A program made the position numbers and the translations under genes. From the NCBI GenBank assembly GCA_035938395.1, contig DASZGY010000017.1, positions 1-15,960 of the forward strand: a stretch of 15,960 nt of DNA. The letters run 5' to 3'. The DNA is from JALZAA01 sp035938395 (lineage in GTDB: Bacteria; Actinomycetota; Acidimicrobiia; IMCC26256; JACDBD01). The first letter of the stretch is position 1. Each line of letters begins with the position of its first letter. A model generated the notes under the pieces. It saw only the letters and a program-made list of their open reading frames with translations. It was not told the DNA's origin and ran no database searches. Shown here in pieces: positions 1 to 6,277 of the stretch.

Positions 1-512
1 TCCTCGTTGGTGACACCGAAGGTGTGCATGTAGCGCACGGCGTTCAATGACATCCACGAGGCGGGCGTCATGACGCCGAACGGCGAGCACCACTGCATCG
101 CCGTCGAGCCCGAGTGCGACGACGTCGGCGCGGCCGCCGGCCGAGCAGCGCCAAAGCGACGCCCCGACCGGGCCTTGATGGCGCGGTACGCGACGACGAC
201 GTCTGCCGACCGAGACGCCACGGCCGCGCCCGCGTGCAGGAGCACACCCTGCGACCCACCTCCGCCGTAGGGCACTCTGCTCGACCAGTGAACCTCGGGC
301 GCCCCGAAGGCGCGGACGAGCTCCGTTTCTTCGACCGGGTCGATGGTGTAGCTGACAACGCCGTCGACATCGTCGGACGTCAGCCCGGCGTCGGCGAGGG
401 CGGCCAGGATCGCCTCGGCCGCGAGCCGGGTCTCGCTCCGGCCGGCCGCCTTCGAGAACCCCGTCTGTCCGATCCCGACGATCGCCGCTCCCCCACCCCT
501 GCCGGCGCTCAT
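1..512 (-). CDS. Thiolase-superfamily (lipid-transfer-protein-like) protein, N-terminal part, cut by window edge
   Basis: The first 170 residues are present and the gene runs off the left edge. It starts with ATG at 512-510, sharing one base with the TGA of the upstream DUF35 gene (TGATG). The N-terminus (AIVGIGQTGFS) and the later stretch PYGGGGSQGVLLHAGAAVAS followed by ADVVVAYRA are typical of the thiolase-like SCP-x/lipid-transfer subfamily. Where classical thiolases carry the nucleophilic cysteine, around residues 83-88, this protein has glycines and a serine. Family knowledge: members paired with DUF35 proteins act as acyl-CoA thiolases or as retro-aldolases, for example Ltp2-type enzymes of steroid side-chain breakdown. 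Inference: it cleaves or forms a C-C bond in a CoA-linked intermediate made by the CoA-transferase encoded two genes upstream. The C-terminal His and Cys motifs lie outside the window, so the exact reaction is open. Confidence 0.85.
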   Translation of the reverse strand, partial: MSAGRGGGAAIVGIGQTGFSKAAGRSETRLAAEAILAALADAGLTSDDVDGVVSYTIDPVEETELVRAFGAPEVHWSSRVPYGGGGSQGVLLHAGAAVASRSADVVVAYRAIKARSGRRFGAARPAAAPTSSHSGSTAMQWCSPFGVMTPASWMSLNAVRYMHTFGVTNE

Positions 513-928
513 CACCGATCATCCCGTGGTCGAAAAACGGGCACTGCCATGTCGGCCACGGTAGGTTCGAACGTGACCTCGACCTCGAGCCCGATGTGCA
601 CGTCCGCCGGCCCGATGTCGACGAGATTCGACAGGACGCGCACGCCTTCGTCGAGCTCGACGAGGACAGCGATGACCGGGTACGTGAACGCCGGGTGCTG
701 CGGGTAGTGCAACAAGGCGAAGCTGTACACCACACCCGTCCCGGCGAGCTCGATGAAGTCGTGTTCCAGCGAGTGGCACCGGGGACACACCGGCCGGGGC
801 GGATGATGCAATTCCCCGCAGCCGGCGCATCGCTGGGCGACAAGTCGCCCGTCGCGGGCAGCCTCCCAGAACGAGGCGCTGTCGTCGGTGACGGTGGGCG
901 CGGGGCGCGTCACCTCTTCCCCGGTCAT
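512..928 (-). CDS. Zn-ribbon/OB-fold protein (DUF35 family), thiolase partner
   Basis: A 138-residue protein of usual DUF35 length. Residues 15-31 form the helical lead (SFWEAARDGRLVAQRC). A rubredoxin-like zinc ribbon follows with Cys34, Cys37, Cys48 and Cys51 (CxxC-x10-CxxC), then a beta-rich OB-fold from about residue 60 to 130. Start ATG at 928-926 overlaps the TGA of the CoA-transferase gene (ATGA), and its own TGA overlaps the thiolase start, so the three are probably translationally coupled. Family knowledge: DUF35 proteins bind acyl-CoA and form heteromeric complexes with thiolase-like partners in steroid degradation and in benzoylsuccinyl-CoA cleavage. Inference: it is the non-catalytic or CoA-binding subunit of the downstream thiolase-like protein. 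A longer reading frame extends upstream, but that part is antisense-quality sequence lying inside the CoA-transferase gene and was not used. Confidence 0.9.
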   Translation of the reverse strand: MTGEEVTRPAPTVTDDSASFWEAARDGRLVAQRCAGCGELHHPPRPVCPRCHSLEHDFIELAGTGVVYSFALLHYPQHPAFTYPVIAVLVELDEGVRVLSNLVDIGPADVHIGLEVEVTFEPTVADMAVPVFRPRDDR

Positions 929-3363
929 GGCTTCTCGACCGGTGCGTCGAGTGCGGCGCGGTCGGCAACGAGCGCGTCGACTTCCTCTGCCGTGTACCCG
1001 TGCTCTACGAGCACCTCGCGGGTGTGCTCGCCGCACATGCTCGGCCCGCGTTGCACGACGCACGGCGTCTCGCTGAAGTTGACGAGGAAACCGGGATCCT
1101 CGAACCGACCGACGTTTCCCGCCCACGTCTCGGATACGAGACCGGTTGCCCGCGCGTCCGGGTCGTCGAACAGGTTCCGGCAGAACGTCTCGTCGACGAC
1201 CTCGACCGGCACGTCGAGCTGGTCGAGGGCGTCGAACCACTCGCGTGCGGGGCGCTGGAGAAACCGCCACTCGAGGAGGGCGGCTGCCTTCTCGTCGGCA
1301 CCGACCAGCTCGTCCTCGCCGAGGGCAGCGAGAAGCCGAGTGCGCTGTTCCGAGCGGATGGCGGCGACGAAGAGCCACCCGTCGTCGGCGCACCGGTACA
1401 TCCGGTAGAAGGTCGACATCCCGAACTGCTCGCCGTCGACGCGACCCCAGTCGCTGGGACTGCCGTCGGCGTGAATCCACGCGTACGAGGTGTGAAGCAG
1501 CCCGGCATTGACGATCGACGTACTGACGGCTTGCCCTTCCCCCGTGCGTTCGCGGTGATACAGCGCGGCAGTGATCGCGATCGCGGCGAGCAAGGCGTTG
1601 CCCGTGTCGCCCATGTTGGAGCGGCTCCAGAGCGGCGGGTTCCCCGCGCCGCAGGCGCCGTCCTCCCACTCGGTGCCGGTGAGGGCGGCAGCCGTCTGGT
1701 CGGTGCCGGGCAGCTCGGACCGCGGGCCCTTCTCGAAGCCGCGGCTGTTGCACCAGATCAGTCGCGGGAAGCGCTCGTGGAGCGTCTCGTAGTCCAGGCC
1801 GAGGCGCGCCGCGGCGCCGGGACGCCAGTTCGTCGTGACGACGTCGGCACGCTCGATGAGGCGGTCGAGGGCGGCACGGCCTCCCTCGCGCTTGAGGTTC
1901 AGTGCGACACTCCTCTTCCCGCGATTGGTGCCGAGCCCCATGTGCGTACCGGCCCAAAAGCCGTCGTGCGTCGAGTGGACCTTGATGACCTCCGCGCCCA
2001 GGTCGGCGAGGACACGACCGGCGAACGGCCCGGCCACGCCGAGCCCGAGGTCGAGCACGCGTACACCCGAGAGCGGGTGTGCCAGCTCGGGCGGTTCGTC
2101 GGGGGCCGTATCGGTCGTCGCTCCCGACCACGAGGAGGTCATCGCCGCCGCATCGGCCAGGACGGCATCGGTGTGCTCGCCCGATCTCGGCGCCGGGCCT
2201 CGGACGGCACCCGGGGTCGACGAGAACTCGAGCAGCGATCCGGCATGGCGGATCGGACCGACTTCCGGATCCGTGACCTGTGCGACGCACCCGTCGGCGA
2301 GGAACGAGGGATCGGCCAGAGCGTCCGCAGGCGACCGCACCGGCGCGACGCCCATCTGCGCCACTTCACCCGCCTCCACCCATGCGGCCGACGGGAACTT
2401 CTTGAACGCGTCGGCGAGGACGGGGTGGAGGAACATCCCGGTGAGTAAGCCATCAGGCTCCATCGAGATGCGGTCGGGGTCGTCACGGTACGCACTCTCG
2501 AGCGCGGCCGGCGCCAGTTCGTCGCCCTCCGCGGACGACAGCACCCAGTTCGGGCGGACCGTCCAATGGTGCACCCACCGCCCGTCCGCGCACTCGTAGA
2601 GGCCCTCGATCGCGCGCGCGTCCACCGGCCACATCCAGTACAGCGACGCATCGGGATTCTCGACGCGCTGCCAGTTCAGGCACACCGCCGCGAGCGCCCC
2701 CTGCAACAGCGACGTCTCGACACGCTGTCCGCGACCGGTGACCTCGCGCGCCCGAAGCGCGGCGGCGATACCGAGTGTCGCCGCATATGTCGCGCCGATG
2801 GAAGGCCACGGCGATCGCGGGAACACCGGCCCGGGGCGATCCGCGCCGCGCACGAGCCCGTCGGGGGCGTCGAACTCCGGATGCGGACCGGGACGGCCGT
2901 TGATGTACTCCATCGCGGTGCCGCGTCGGCCCTTCTGGTCGAAGAGCAGACCGGTGCGCGCCGCGACGAGCGCGTCGAGGCCCGGGCGGTCCCGGTGTCG
3001 GCGGTGCCGCCCGTAGCCGGTGATCGAACACGTGATGACCCGCGGGTTGACCTCCGACACAGTCGAGTGATCCACACCGAGGCGCTCCGACGTACCCGGA
3101 GCGAAGCTCTCGACGATGACGTCCGCGCCCGAGGCGAGCGCTCGAAAGGCGCGGCGCCCGGGGTCGGAGCGCAGGTCGAGGCGGGCGCTCCGCTTCCCCC
3201 GCTGCCAGACGCGGTACCCCGACTGTGAAGCGAACGGGTCGCCGTCGGGCGGTTCGATCTTGGTGACCTGCGCGCCGTTGTCGGCGAGCAGCATCGTCGT
3301 CATCGGCCCTGCGGTGCCCCACGACAAGTCGAGCACCCGGAGCCCCTCGAACACGCCGGCCAC
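925..3363 (-). CDS. Tandem CaiB/BaiF (class III) CoA-transferase fusion, two domains
   Basis: An 812-residue protein holding two full-length family III CoA-transferase domains, about 1-395 and 430-812, joined by an Ala/Asp/Thr-rich linker. Each domain opens with the family signature: RVLDLSWGTAGP at 9-20 and RVLDLGLGVAGP at 435-446, each followed by an LAD-GA-V-K stretch and then a R-GKRS motif. Single-domain members are about 380-450 residues and work as interlocked dimers; tandem fusions of this size occur in actinobacteria. Start is GTG at 3363-3361 behind a GGGGGAGA ribosome-binding site. Family knowledge: these enzymes move CoA between carboxylic acids. The segment after GRGQ/GEGQ, where the catalytic Asp is expected, reads VETSLLQG (215-222) and VSTSIVNA (613-620), so neither half shows the usual acid at that place. 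Domain 1 also has an insert at about 140-190. It heads an operon with DUF35 and thiolase genes. Confidence 0.9.
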   Translation of the reverse strand: MAGVFEGLRVLDLSWGTAGPMTTMLLADNGAQVTKIEPPDGDPFASQSGYRVWQRGKRSARLDLRSDPGRRAFRALASGADVIVESFAPGTSERLGVDHSTVSEVNPRVITCSITGYGRHRRHRDRPGLDALVAARTGLLFDQKGRRGTAMEYINGRPGPHPEFDAPDGLVRGADRPGPVFPRSPWPSIGATYAATLGIAAALRAREVTGRGQRVETSLLQGALAAVCLNWQRVENPDASLYWMWPVDARAIEGLYECADGRWVHHWTVRPNWVLSSAEGDELAPAALESAYRDDPDRISMEPDGLLTGMFLHPVLADAFKKFPSAAWVEAGEVAQMGVAPVRSPADALADPSFLADGCVAQVTDPEVGPIRHAGSLLEFSSTPGAVRGPAPRSGEHTDAVLADAAAMTSSWSGATTDTAPDEPPELAHPLSGVRVLDLGLGVAGPFAGRVLADLGAEVIKVHSTHDGFWAGTHMGLGTNRGKRSVALNLKREGGRAALDRLIERADVVTTNWRPGAAARLGLDYETLHERFPRLIWCNSRGFEKGPRSELPGTDQTAAALTGTEWEDGACGAGNPPLWSRSNMGDTGNALLAAIAITAALYHRERTGEGQAVSTSIVNAGLLHTSYAWIHADGSPSDWGRVDGEQFGMSTFYRMYRCADDGWLFVAAIRSEQRTRLLAALGEDELVGADEKAAALLEWRFLQRPAREWFDALDQLDVPVEVVDETFCRNLFDDPDARATGLVSETWAGNVGRFEDPGFLVNFSETPCVVQRGPSMCGEHTREVLVEHGYTAEEVDALVADRAALDAPVEKP

Positions 3364-3366
3364 TCG

Positions 3367-3374
3367 TCTCCCCC
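3367..3374 (-). promoter_or_regulatory. Ribosome-binding site supporting a GTG start for the CoA-transferase
   Basis: On the minus strand a GGGGGAGA block ends three bases before the GTG at 3363. No ATG in frame lies nearby, and the family signature begins only eight residues into the protein, so this site decides the start. Confidence 0.65.
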
Positions 3375-3406
3375 TCGATCGCGCCTCTCGCCGCCAAACC
3401 TAGCAG

Positions 3407-3418
3407 TTACTATGGCAA
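3407..3418. promoter_or_regulatory. Candidate GntR operator upstream of the CoA-transferase operon
   Basis: TTACTATGGCAA is an imperfect dyad (8 of 12 positions symmetric) that matches the core of the perfect palindrome before the GntR gene, TTGCTATAGCAA at 5411-5422, at 10 of 12 positions. It lies 44 bases upstream of the GTG start. On the minus strand it falls between a weak -35-like GTGAGA (3426-3421) and a -10-like TAGGTT (3402-3397) spaced 18 bases, a position suited to repression. Sequence match is seen directly; binding by the GntR protein is inferred. Confidence 0.45.
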
Positions 3419-3450
3419 GATCTCACGACGACGATCGAGCTCGCTCCCGA

Positions 3451-3463
3451 GCAGGGCTCCTGC
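3451..3463 (-). terminator. Weak hairpin just after the RpiR stop codon
   Basis: GCAGG-GCT-CCTGC forms a perfect five-base-pair stem with a three-base loop directly downstream of the RpiR TAG (3466-3464) on the minus strand. No T-run follows, so a true intrinsic terminator is doubtful. It may only partly separate the regulator from the CoA-transferase operon. Confidence 0.25.
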
Positions 3464-4348
3464 CTACGGGGTGTCGACGTCGATTCGTCGTCCCGCCAGC
3501 GCGGCGCGCAGCTCGTTGAGCTTTGCGAGGGAGGCCTCTGATTCGGCCTGGTGCGTGGCGGCGATGGCGAGGACCAGGGCTTCGATCACGACGAGCGTGG
3601 TGCCGTGGCTTGCGAAGAGCCCCGGTGCGCCGCGACCGCATTGGAGTGTGGTGGCTACGGCAGCGCCGAGTCTGCGTCCGAGGACGTCGGTGATGAGGAC
3701 GACGGGAGCGTCGAGGGATTCGGCGTGCTCGAGGAGCACGCGCACGTGCGGTTGGAGGCGACCGTAGGCGAAGAGGACGACGGCATCGTCGGGCCCGAGG
3801 GTCAGGAGCTCGTCGGCGAACGATGTCCCGGTGTGTACGAGCGCGCTACTCGGTTTCCCGATCCGTTGCGTCATGAGCTGCCCGTACGCGGCGAGGTGTG
3901 AGGAGGGCCCGACACCTCGCCAGACCACTCGGTCCTGGCCGGCGAGGATCGCGACCGCGTCTTGGAAGGCCTGCGGAGTGACATTCCGGGTCAGGGTCTC
4001 GAGCGCCGAGAGGTGATTGCGGATCACCGACGGGAAGAGCTCGTCGTCCGGCGTCTGTTCGAGCGTACGGCGCAGACGCTCCCCCAGCGGCGGGCTCTCG
4101 CCGTACGCCGCCAGCGCCCGGCGGAGCTCGGCGAGGCCGCTGTACCCGAGCGCCTTCGCGGTGCGGACGACGGTGGCATCGCTGGTGCCGAGCTGCTCGG
4201 CCAGTGCGGCGGCGGAGAGCAGCGTCGCCTCCGGGCCGAGATCGAGCAACAAGTCGGCGACCCGACGTTCCGCGGGTGCGAGCTTCTCGCCGCGTTCGGC
4301 GACCCTGTCGGCGTAAGAGTCCGTAGCACTTGCTACTGGCTGAGCCAT
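3464..4348 (-). CDS. RpiR/MurR-family transcription regulator (HTH_6 plus SIS domain)
   Basis: With the ATG at 4348-4346 the protein has 294 residues, normal for the family. Residues 12-90 form the HTH_6 DNA-binding domain (LAPAERRVADLLL, then LAEQLGTSDATVVRTAKALG at 49-68). Residues 130-265 form an SIS sugar-isomerase-fold domain with GVGPSS at 145-150 and strands such as DAVVLFAYG and APVVLIT. Family knowledge: RpiR proteins sense phosphorylated sugars or other small metabolites and repress or activate neighbouring genes. The frame stays open 42 codons further upstream, but that extension is low-quality and crosses the divergent promoter region. No Shine-Dalgarno precedes 4348; instead TACGCT, a TANNNT -10 element, ends six bases before the ATG, which fits a leaderless transcript. 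It is divergent from the membrane protein gene at 4411 and upstream, on the same strand, of the CoA-transferase operon, so it may control either. Confidence 0.88.
   Translation of the reverse strand: MAQPVASATDSYADRVAERGEKLAPAERRVADLLLDLGPEATLLSAAALAEQLGTSDATVVRTAKALGYSGLAELRRALAAYGESPPLGERLRRTLEQTPDDELFPSVIRNHLSALETLTRNVTPQAFQDAVAILAGQDRVVWRGVGPSSHLAAYGQLMTQRIGKPSSALVHTGTSFADELLTLGPDDAVVLFAYGRLQPHVRVLLEHAESLDAPVVLITDVLGRRLGAAVATTLQCGRGAPGLFASHGTTLVVIEALVLAIAATHQAESEASLAKLNELRAALAGRRIDVDTP
4323..4336. promoter_or_regulatory. Operator-like dyad GTAGCA-CT-TGCTAC inside the start of the RpiR gene
   Basis: A perfect inverted repeat with six-base arms and a two-base centre. It covers codons 5-9 of the RpiR gene and begins exactly 30 bp (about three helical turns) from a second dyad of the form GTAG-n6-CTAC at 4353. 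Two equally phased sites between divergent genes suggest cooperative binding, most simply by the RpiR protein itself; this is inference. Confidence 0.45.
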
Positions 4349-4352
4349 GATG

Positions 4353-4366
4353 GTAGCGTACACTAC
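4353..4366. promoter_or_regulatory. Operator-like dyad GTAGCG-TA-CACTAC overlapping the putative RpiR -10
   Basis: An imperfect dyad with the same GTAG/CTAC ends as the site at 4323. It overlaps the TACGCT -10-like element (4360-4355, minus strand) of the RpiR gene and a TACACT element on the plus strand (4359-4364) facing the membrane-protein gene. A protein bound here could block both promoters. Confidence 0.4.
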
Positions 4367-4410
4367 TAGCGCCGAACAGGCGATGAGCCGCGTCCGAACG
4401 AGAGGTCGCG

Positions 4411-5151
4411 ATGCACAGCGTTCTCCTGGTAGCCGCCGCGTTCTTGGCATCTGCCGTCGAGATGGTCGAGGCACTCACGATCGTCCTCGCGGTAGGTGTC
4501 ACCCGTGGCTGGCGATCTGCCGGGTGGGGCGTCGCCGCGGCCGTCGGCGGGCTGGTCGTCATCGTCGCCGGCCTCGGTCCGGCCCTGGCGAACCTGCCGA
4601 TCGACTCGCTGCGCCTGGTCGTGGGAACGGTCCTGCTGGTGTTCGGCCTGCAGTGGTTGCGCAAGGCGGTCCTGCGTGCGGGCGGCCTGAAGGCGCTGCA
4701 CGACGAGGAAGCGATCTATGAGGCCGAAGTTGCGCTCCTCCGAGCCGACGGCGAACGACGTGGCCATGACTGGTATGCGTTCACCGTCGCATTCAAGGGC
4801 GTGTTCCTCGAGGGCCTGGAAGTGGCGTTCATCGTGGTCACGTTCGGCGGGACGCAACGGAACGTCGGATTGGCCGCCGTCGGCGCCCTCGCCGCGCTGG
4901 TCGTCGTGCTCGTCGCGGGTGTGATCGTTCACGCGCCCCTGACGCGCGTACCCGAGAACACGCTGAAGTTCGGCGTCGGCGTGATGCTCACAGCGTTCGG
5001 GATCTTCTGGAGCGCCGAAGGCGCGGGCATCACCTGGCCCGGAGCGGACCTGGCGCTGCTCGGGCTGATCGCGTTCGTCGTGGTCCTGTCGTTCAGTCTC
5101 GTGGCGCTCGTGCGCAGATCAGCAGACGTCTCCGAGATGACCGCGTCATGA
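4411..5151 (+). CDS. Seven-helix membrane protein with two ExxE motifs (FTR1-like / COG4280-type)
   Basis: A 246-residue integral membrane protein with about seven predicted helices: roughly 3-30, 38-60, 66-87, 124-147, 152-175, 186-203 and 212-235. Two related segments stand out: VEMVEALTIVLAVG at 16-29 in helix 1 and LEGLEVAFIVVTFG at 133-146 in helix 4. Each has a Glu-x-x-Glu motif followed by a hydrophobic run ending in Gly, the arrangement of the REGLE motifs of FTR1-type iron permeases, although the leading Arg is missing. A charged loop (about 88-122) separates the halves. Inference: a metal-ion or small-solute transporter built from a duplicated three-helix unit; the substrate is unknown. 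Start ATG follows AGAGGT by four bases. It is divergent from the RpiR regulator and overlaps the next small gene by four bases. Confidence 0.75.
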   Translation: MHSVLLVAAAFLASAVEMVEALTIVLAVGVTRGWRSAGWGVAAAVGGLVVIVAGLGPALANLPIDSLRLVVGTVLLVFGLQWLRKAVLRAGGLKALHDEEAIYEAEVALLRADGERRGHDWYAFTVAFKGVFLEGLEVAFIVVTFGGTQRNVGLAAVGALAALVVVLVAGVIVHAPLTRVPENTLKFGVGVMLTAFGIFWSAEGAGITWPGADLALLGLIAFVVVLSFSLVALVRRSADVSEMTAS

Positions 5152-5354
5152 AGTGGGTCGCGCAGTTCGGGAAGTTCTGGTACGACTTCCTGATCGGTGA
5201 CGACTGGCGGCTCGCCGTCGGCGTCGTCATCACGATCAGCGGCGTCTTTTTTGTCGCCCACCACGGCGTCAACGCGTGGTGGTTGCTTCCCCTCGGCGTC
5301 GCCCTCCTCGTCGTGATCTCCGTCACGCACGAGGTGCGTCGTCGCTTGGGTTGA
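5148..5354 (+). CDS. Small two-helix membrane protein of unknown function
   Basis: A 68-residue protein that starts inside the stop of the FTR1-like gene (ATGA at 5148-5151), so the two are probably co-translated. It has an aromatic N-terminus (KWVAQFGKFWYDFL), one helix at about 21-39 (LAVGVVITISGVFFVAHHG), a second at about 43-59, and a basic tail (HEVRRRLG). His38-His39 sit near the end of helix 1. I do not recognise a family. The coupling suggests a small subunit or stabiliser of the FTR1-like protein, but that is inference. Confidence 0.65.
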   Translation: MKWVAQFGKFWYDFLIGDDWRLAVGVVITISGVFFVAHHGVNAWWLLPLGVALLVVISVTHEVRRRLG

Positions 5355-5371
5355 GCTCGACGCCCTTGGAG

Positions 5372-5397
5372 GGATCTGAGCGCGACTTGACAGATCC
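5372..5397 (+). terminator. Inverted repeat after the small membrane-protein gene (weak terminator or operator)
   Basis: GGATCTG (5372-5378) and CAGATCC (5391-5397) form a perfect seven-base-pair dyad with a 12-base loop, extendable by one G-T pair. It starts 17 bases after the stop at 5354, and its right arm overlaps the TTGACA element of the GntR promoter. No T-run follows, so it could be a leaky terminator, an operator, or both. Confidence 0.3.
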
Positions 5398-5425
5398 TGG
5401 CGGTCCGTATTTGCTATAGCAAATA
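5387..5425 (+). promoter_or_regulatory. Promoter of the GntR/ABC operon: consensus -35 running into the palindrome
   Basis: TTGACA at 5387-5392 is a perfect -35 consensus. At 15-19 bases beyond it, where the -10 must lie, is the AT-rich palindrome at 5408-5425, which supplies poor to moderate -10 candidates (TATTTG at 5408, TGCTAT at 5412). The -10 is therefore inside the presumed operator, the classic layout for repression by steric block. Confidence 0.5.
5408..5425. promoter_or_regulatory. Perfect 18-bp palindrome, likely GntR operator
   Basis: TATTTGCTATAGCAAATA is fully self-complementary and stands out in high-GC DNA. It ends 24 bases before the TTG start of the GntR/FCD regulator gene. 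FCD-type GntR proteins commonly bind short palindromes at their own promoters. A near copy of the core lies at 3407-3418. Confidence 0.7.
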
Positions 5426-5449
5426 GCGATTCGATCGCGGTGCCGACGA

Positions 5450-6190
5450 TTGGCGAGCGACTTGAACGACAGCCCGACACGGAAGCTGACCACCGGCGCC
5501 TCCCTCGCCGATCAGGCCTACGCCGCGTTGCGCGGCGACATCACGGACGGCCGGTTCTCTCCCGGGCAGCGCGTGACCGAACGAGCGTTGGCGTCGCAGC
5601 TGGGCGTCAGCCCGACTCCGGTCCGTGAAGCGATCGCGCGGCTCGAACACGAACGCCTCCTCGAGCGCGACCGACGCGCCTTGACTGTCGCGGCCCCCTC
5701 CGTGAATCGGCTGCGTGAGCTCGTAAGGATCGAGGCGGTGCTACGCGGGGCTGCGGCTCGCTTCGCCGGGACGAACGCGTCGGAGACCGAGCTCGCCGAG
5801 ATCTGGCGCATTCACCAGCGGTCCCGACGCGTGAAGAAGCGCGGCCGACCGATCGACGAAGTGGCCGGCGAGGTTCTGGCGTTGACCCGGGAGTTCCACG
5901 TCAAGGTCGACGAGGCGTCGCACAACCCGATGTTGATCGACATGATCGCGACGGCGACGGCCTTCGACTGGGCGCTCAGGTTTCGGGCGGCGAGGACGCT
6001 CGGGCCGCTGTACCCGGCGCGAGAGGGCTTGCGTGAGCACGGCGACATCGTCGCGGCACTGCGCGATCGGGACGGTGAGCGTGCCGAACGGTTGATGGCC
6101 GCCCACACGCTCCGCGCCGGCGAAGAGCTGCTGGCGTTCGCCGACGCCGATCACGTCGAGACACCACCGACCAGCACCGAGAACGCGTAG
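5450..6190 (+). CDS. GntR-family regulator with FCD ligand-binding domain
   Basis: A 246-residue FadR-subfamily protein. Residues 18-82 form the winged helix: LADQAYAALRGDITDGRFSP, then ALASQLGVSPTPVREAIARL with the typical TPVREA recognition motif at 56-61. Residues 88-232 form the helical FCD domain; His150 (REFH), His197 (REHGDI) and His219 (MAAHT) occupy the family's metal-binding places, while Thr146 stands where an Asp ligand is usual. Family knowledge: such regulators bind organic acids and usually repress catabolic or transport operons. The start is uncertain: TTG at 5450 gives the full protein, TTG at 5462 would drop four residues, and no clear Shine-Dalgarno is visible. It heads the ABC importer/AtuA gene run, with a perfect palindrome just upstream, so autoregulation and control of the operon are likely. 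Confidence 0.9.
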   Translation: MASDLNDSPTRKLTTGASLADQAYAALRGDITDGRFSPGQRVTERALASQLGVSPTPVREAIARLEHERLLERDRRALTVAAPSVNRLRELVRIEAVLRGAAARFAGTNASETELAEIWRIHQRSRRVKKRGRPIDEVAGEVLALTREFHVKVDEASHNPMLIDMIATATAFDWALRFRAARTLGPLYPAREGLREHGDIVAALRDRDGERAERLMAAHTLRAGEELLAFADADHVETPPTSTENA

Positions 6191-6203
6191 CGCAAGAGAC
6201 CGT

Positions 6204-6235
6204 TCGTTCAATCGACGCCGATGGGCGTCGAACGA
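6204..6235 (+). other. RNA hairpin between the GntR and solute-binding-protein genes
   Basis: CGACGCC (6213-6219) pairs perfectly with GGCGTCG (6224-6230) around a GATG loop, and TCGTT (6204-6208) pairs with AACGA (6231-6235) across a four-base bulge: 12 base pairs in all. It starts 14 bases after the GntR stop and lies 43 bases before the ATG of the next gene. No T-run follows. It could be an attenuator, or a processing or stabilising hairpin that sets different levels for regulator and transporter mRNA. Confidence 0.45.
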
Positions 6236-6277
6236 CTTGCTGTGGCACGGACGCAGCGCAAGGGGGGACGTCCGAAG

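Noticed and set aside
929..2290. Upstream extension of the DUF35 reading frame to 2290
   Set aside because: The extension overlaps the CoA-transferase gene out of frame and is Arg-rich noise. The DUF35 domain begins right after the ATG at 928, which overlaps the preceding stop.
1000..2448. 482-codon open frame on the plus strand
   Set aside because: Antisense to the tandem CoA-transferase; no family features.
4331..4364. TTGCTA/TACACT as a plus-strand promoter for the FTR1-like gene
   Set aside because: The 22-base spacing is too long for a standard promoter; only the -10-like element was kept, as a note.
6221..6277. Earlier ATG for the solute-binding protein
   Set aside because: It lies in the loop of a hairpin, would put 19 basic residues before the signal peptide, and lacks the ribosome-binding site present before 6278.
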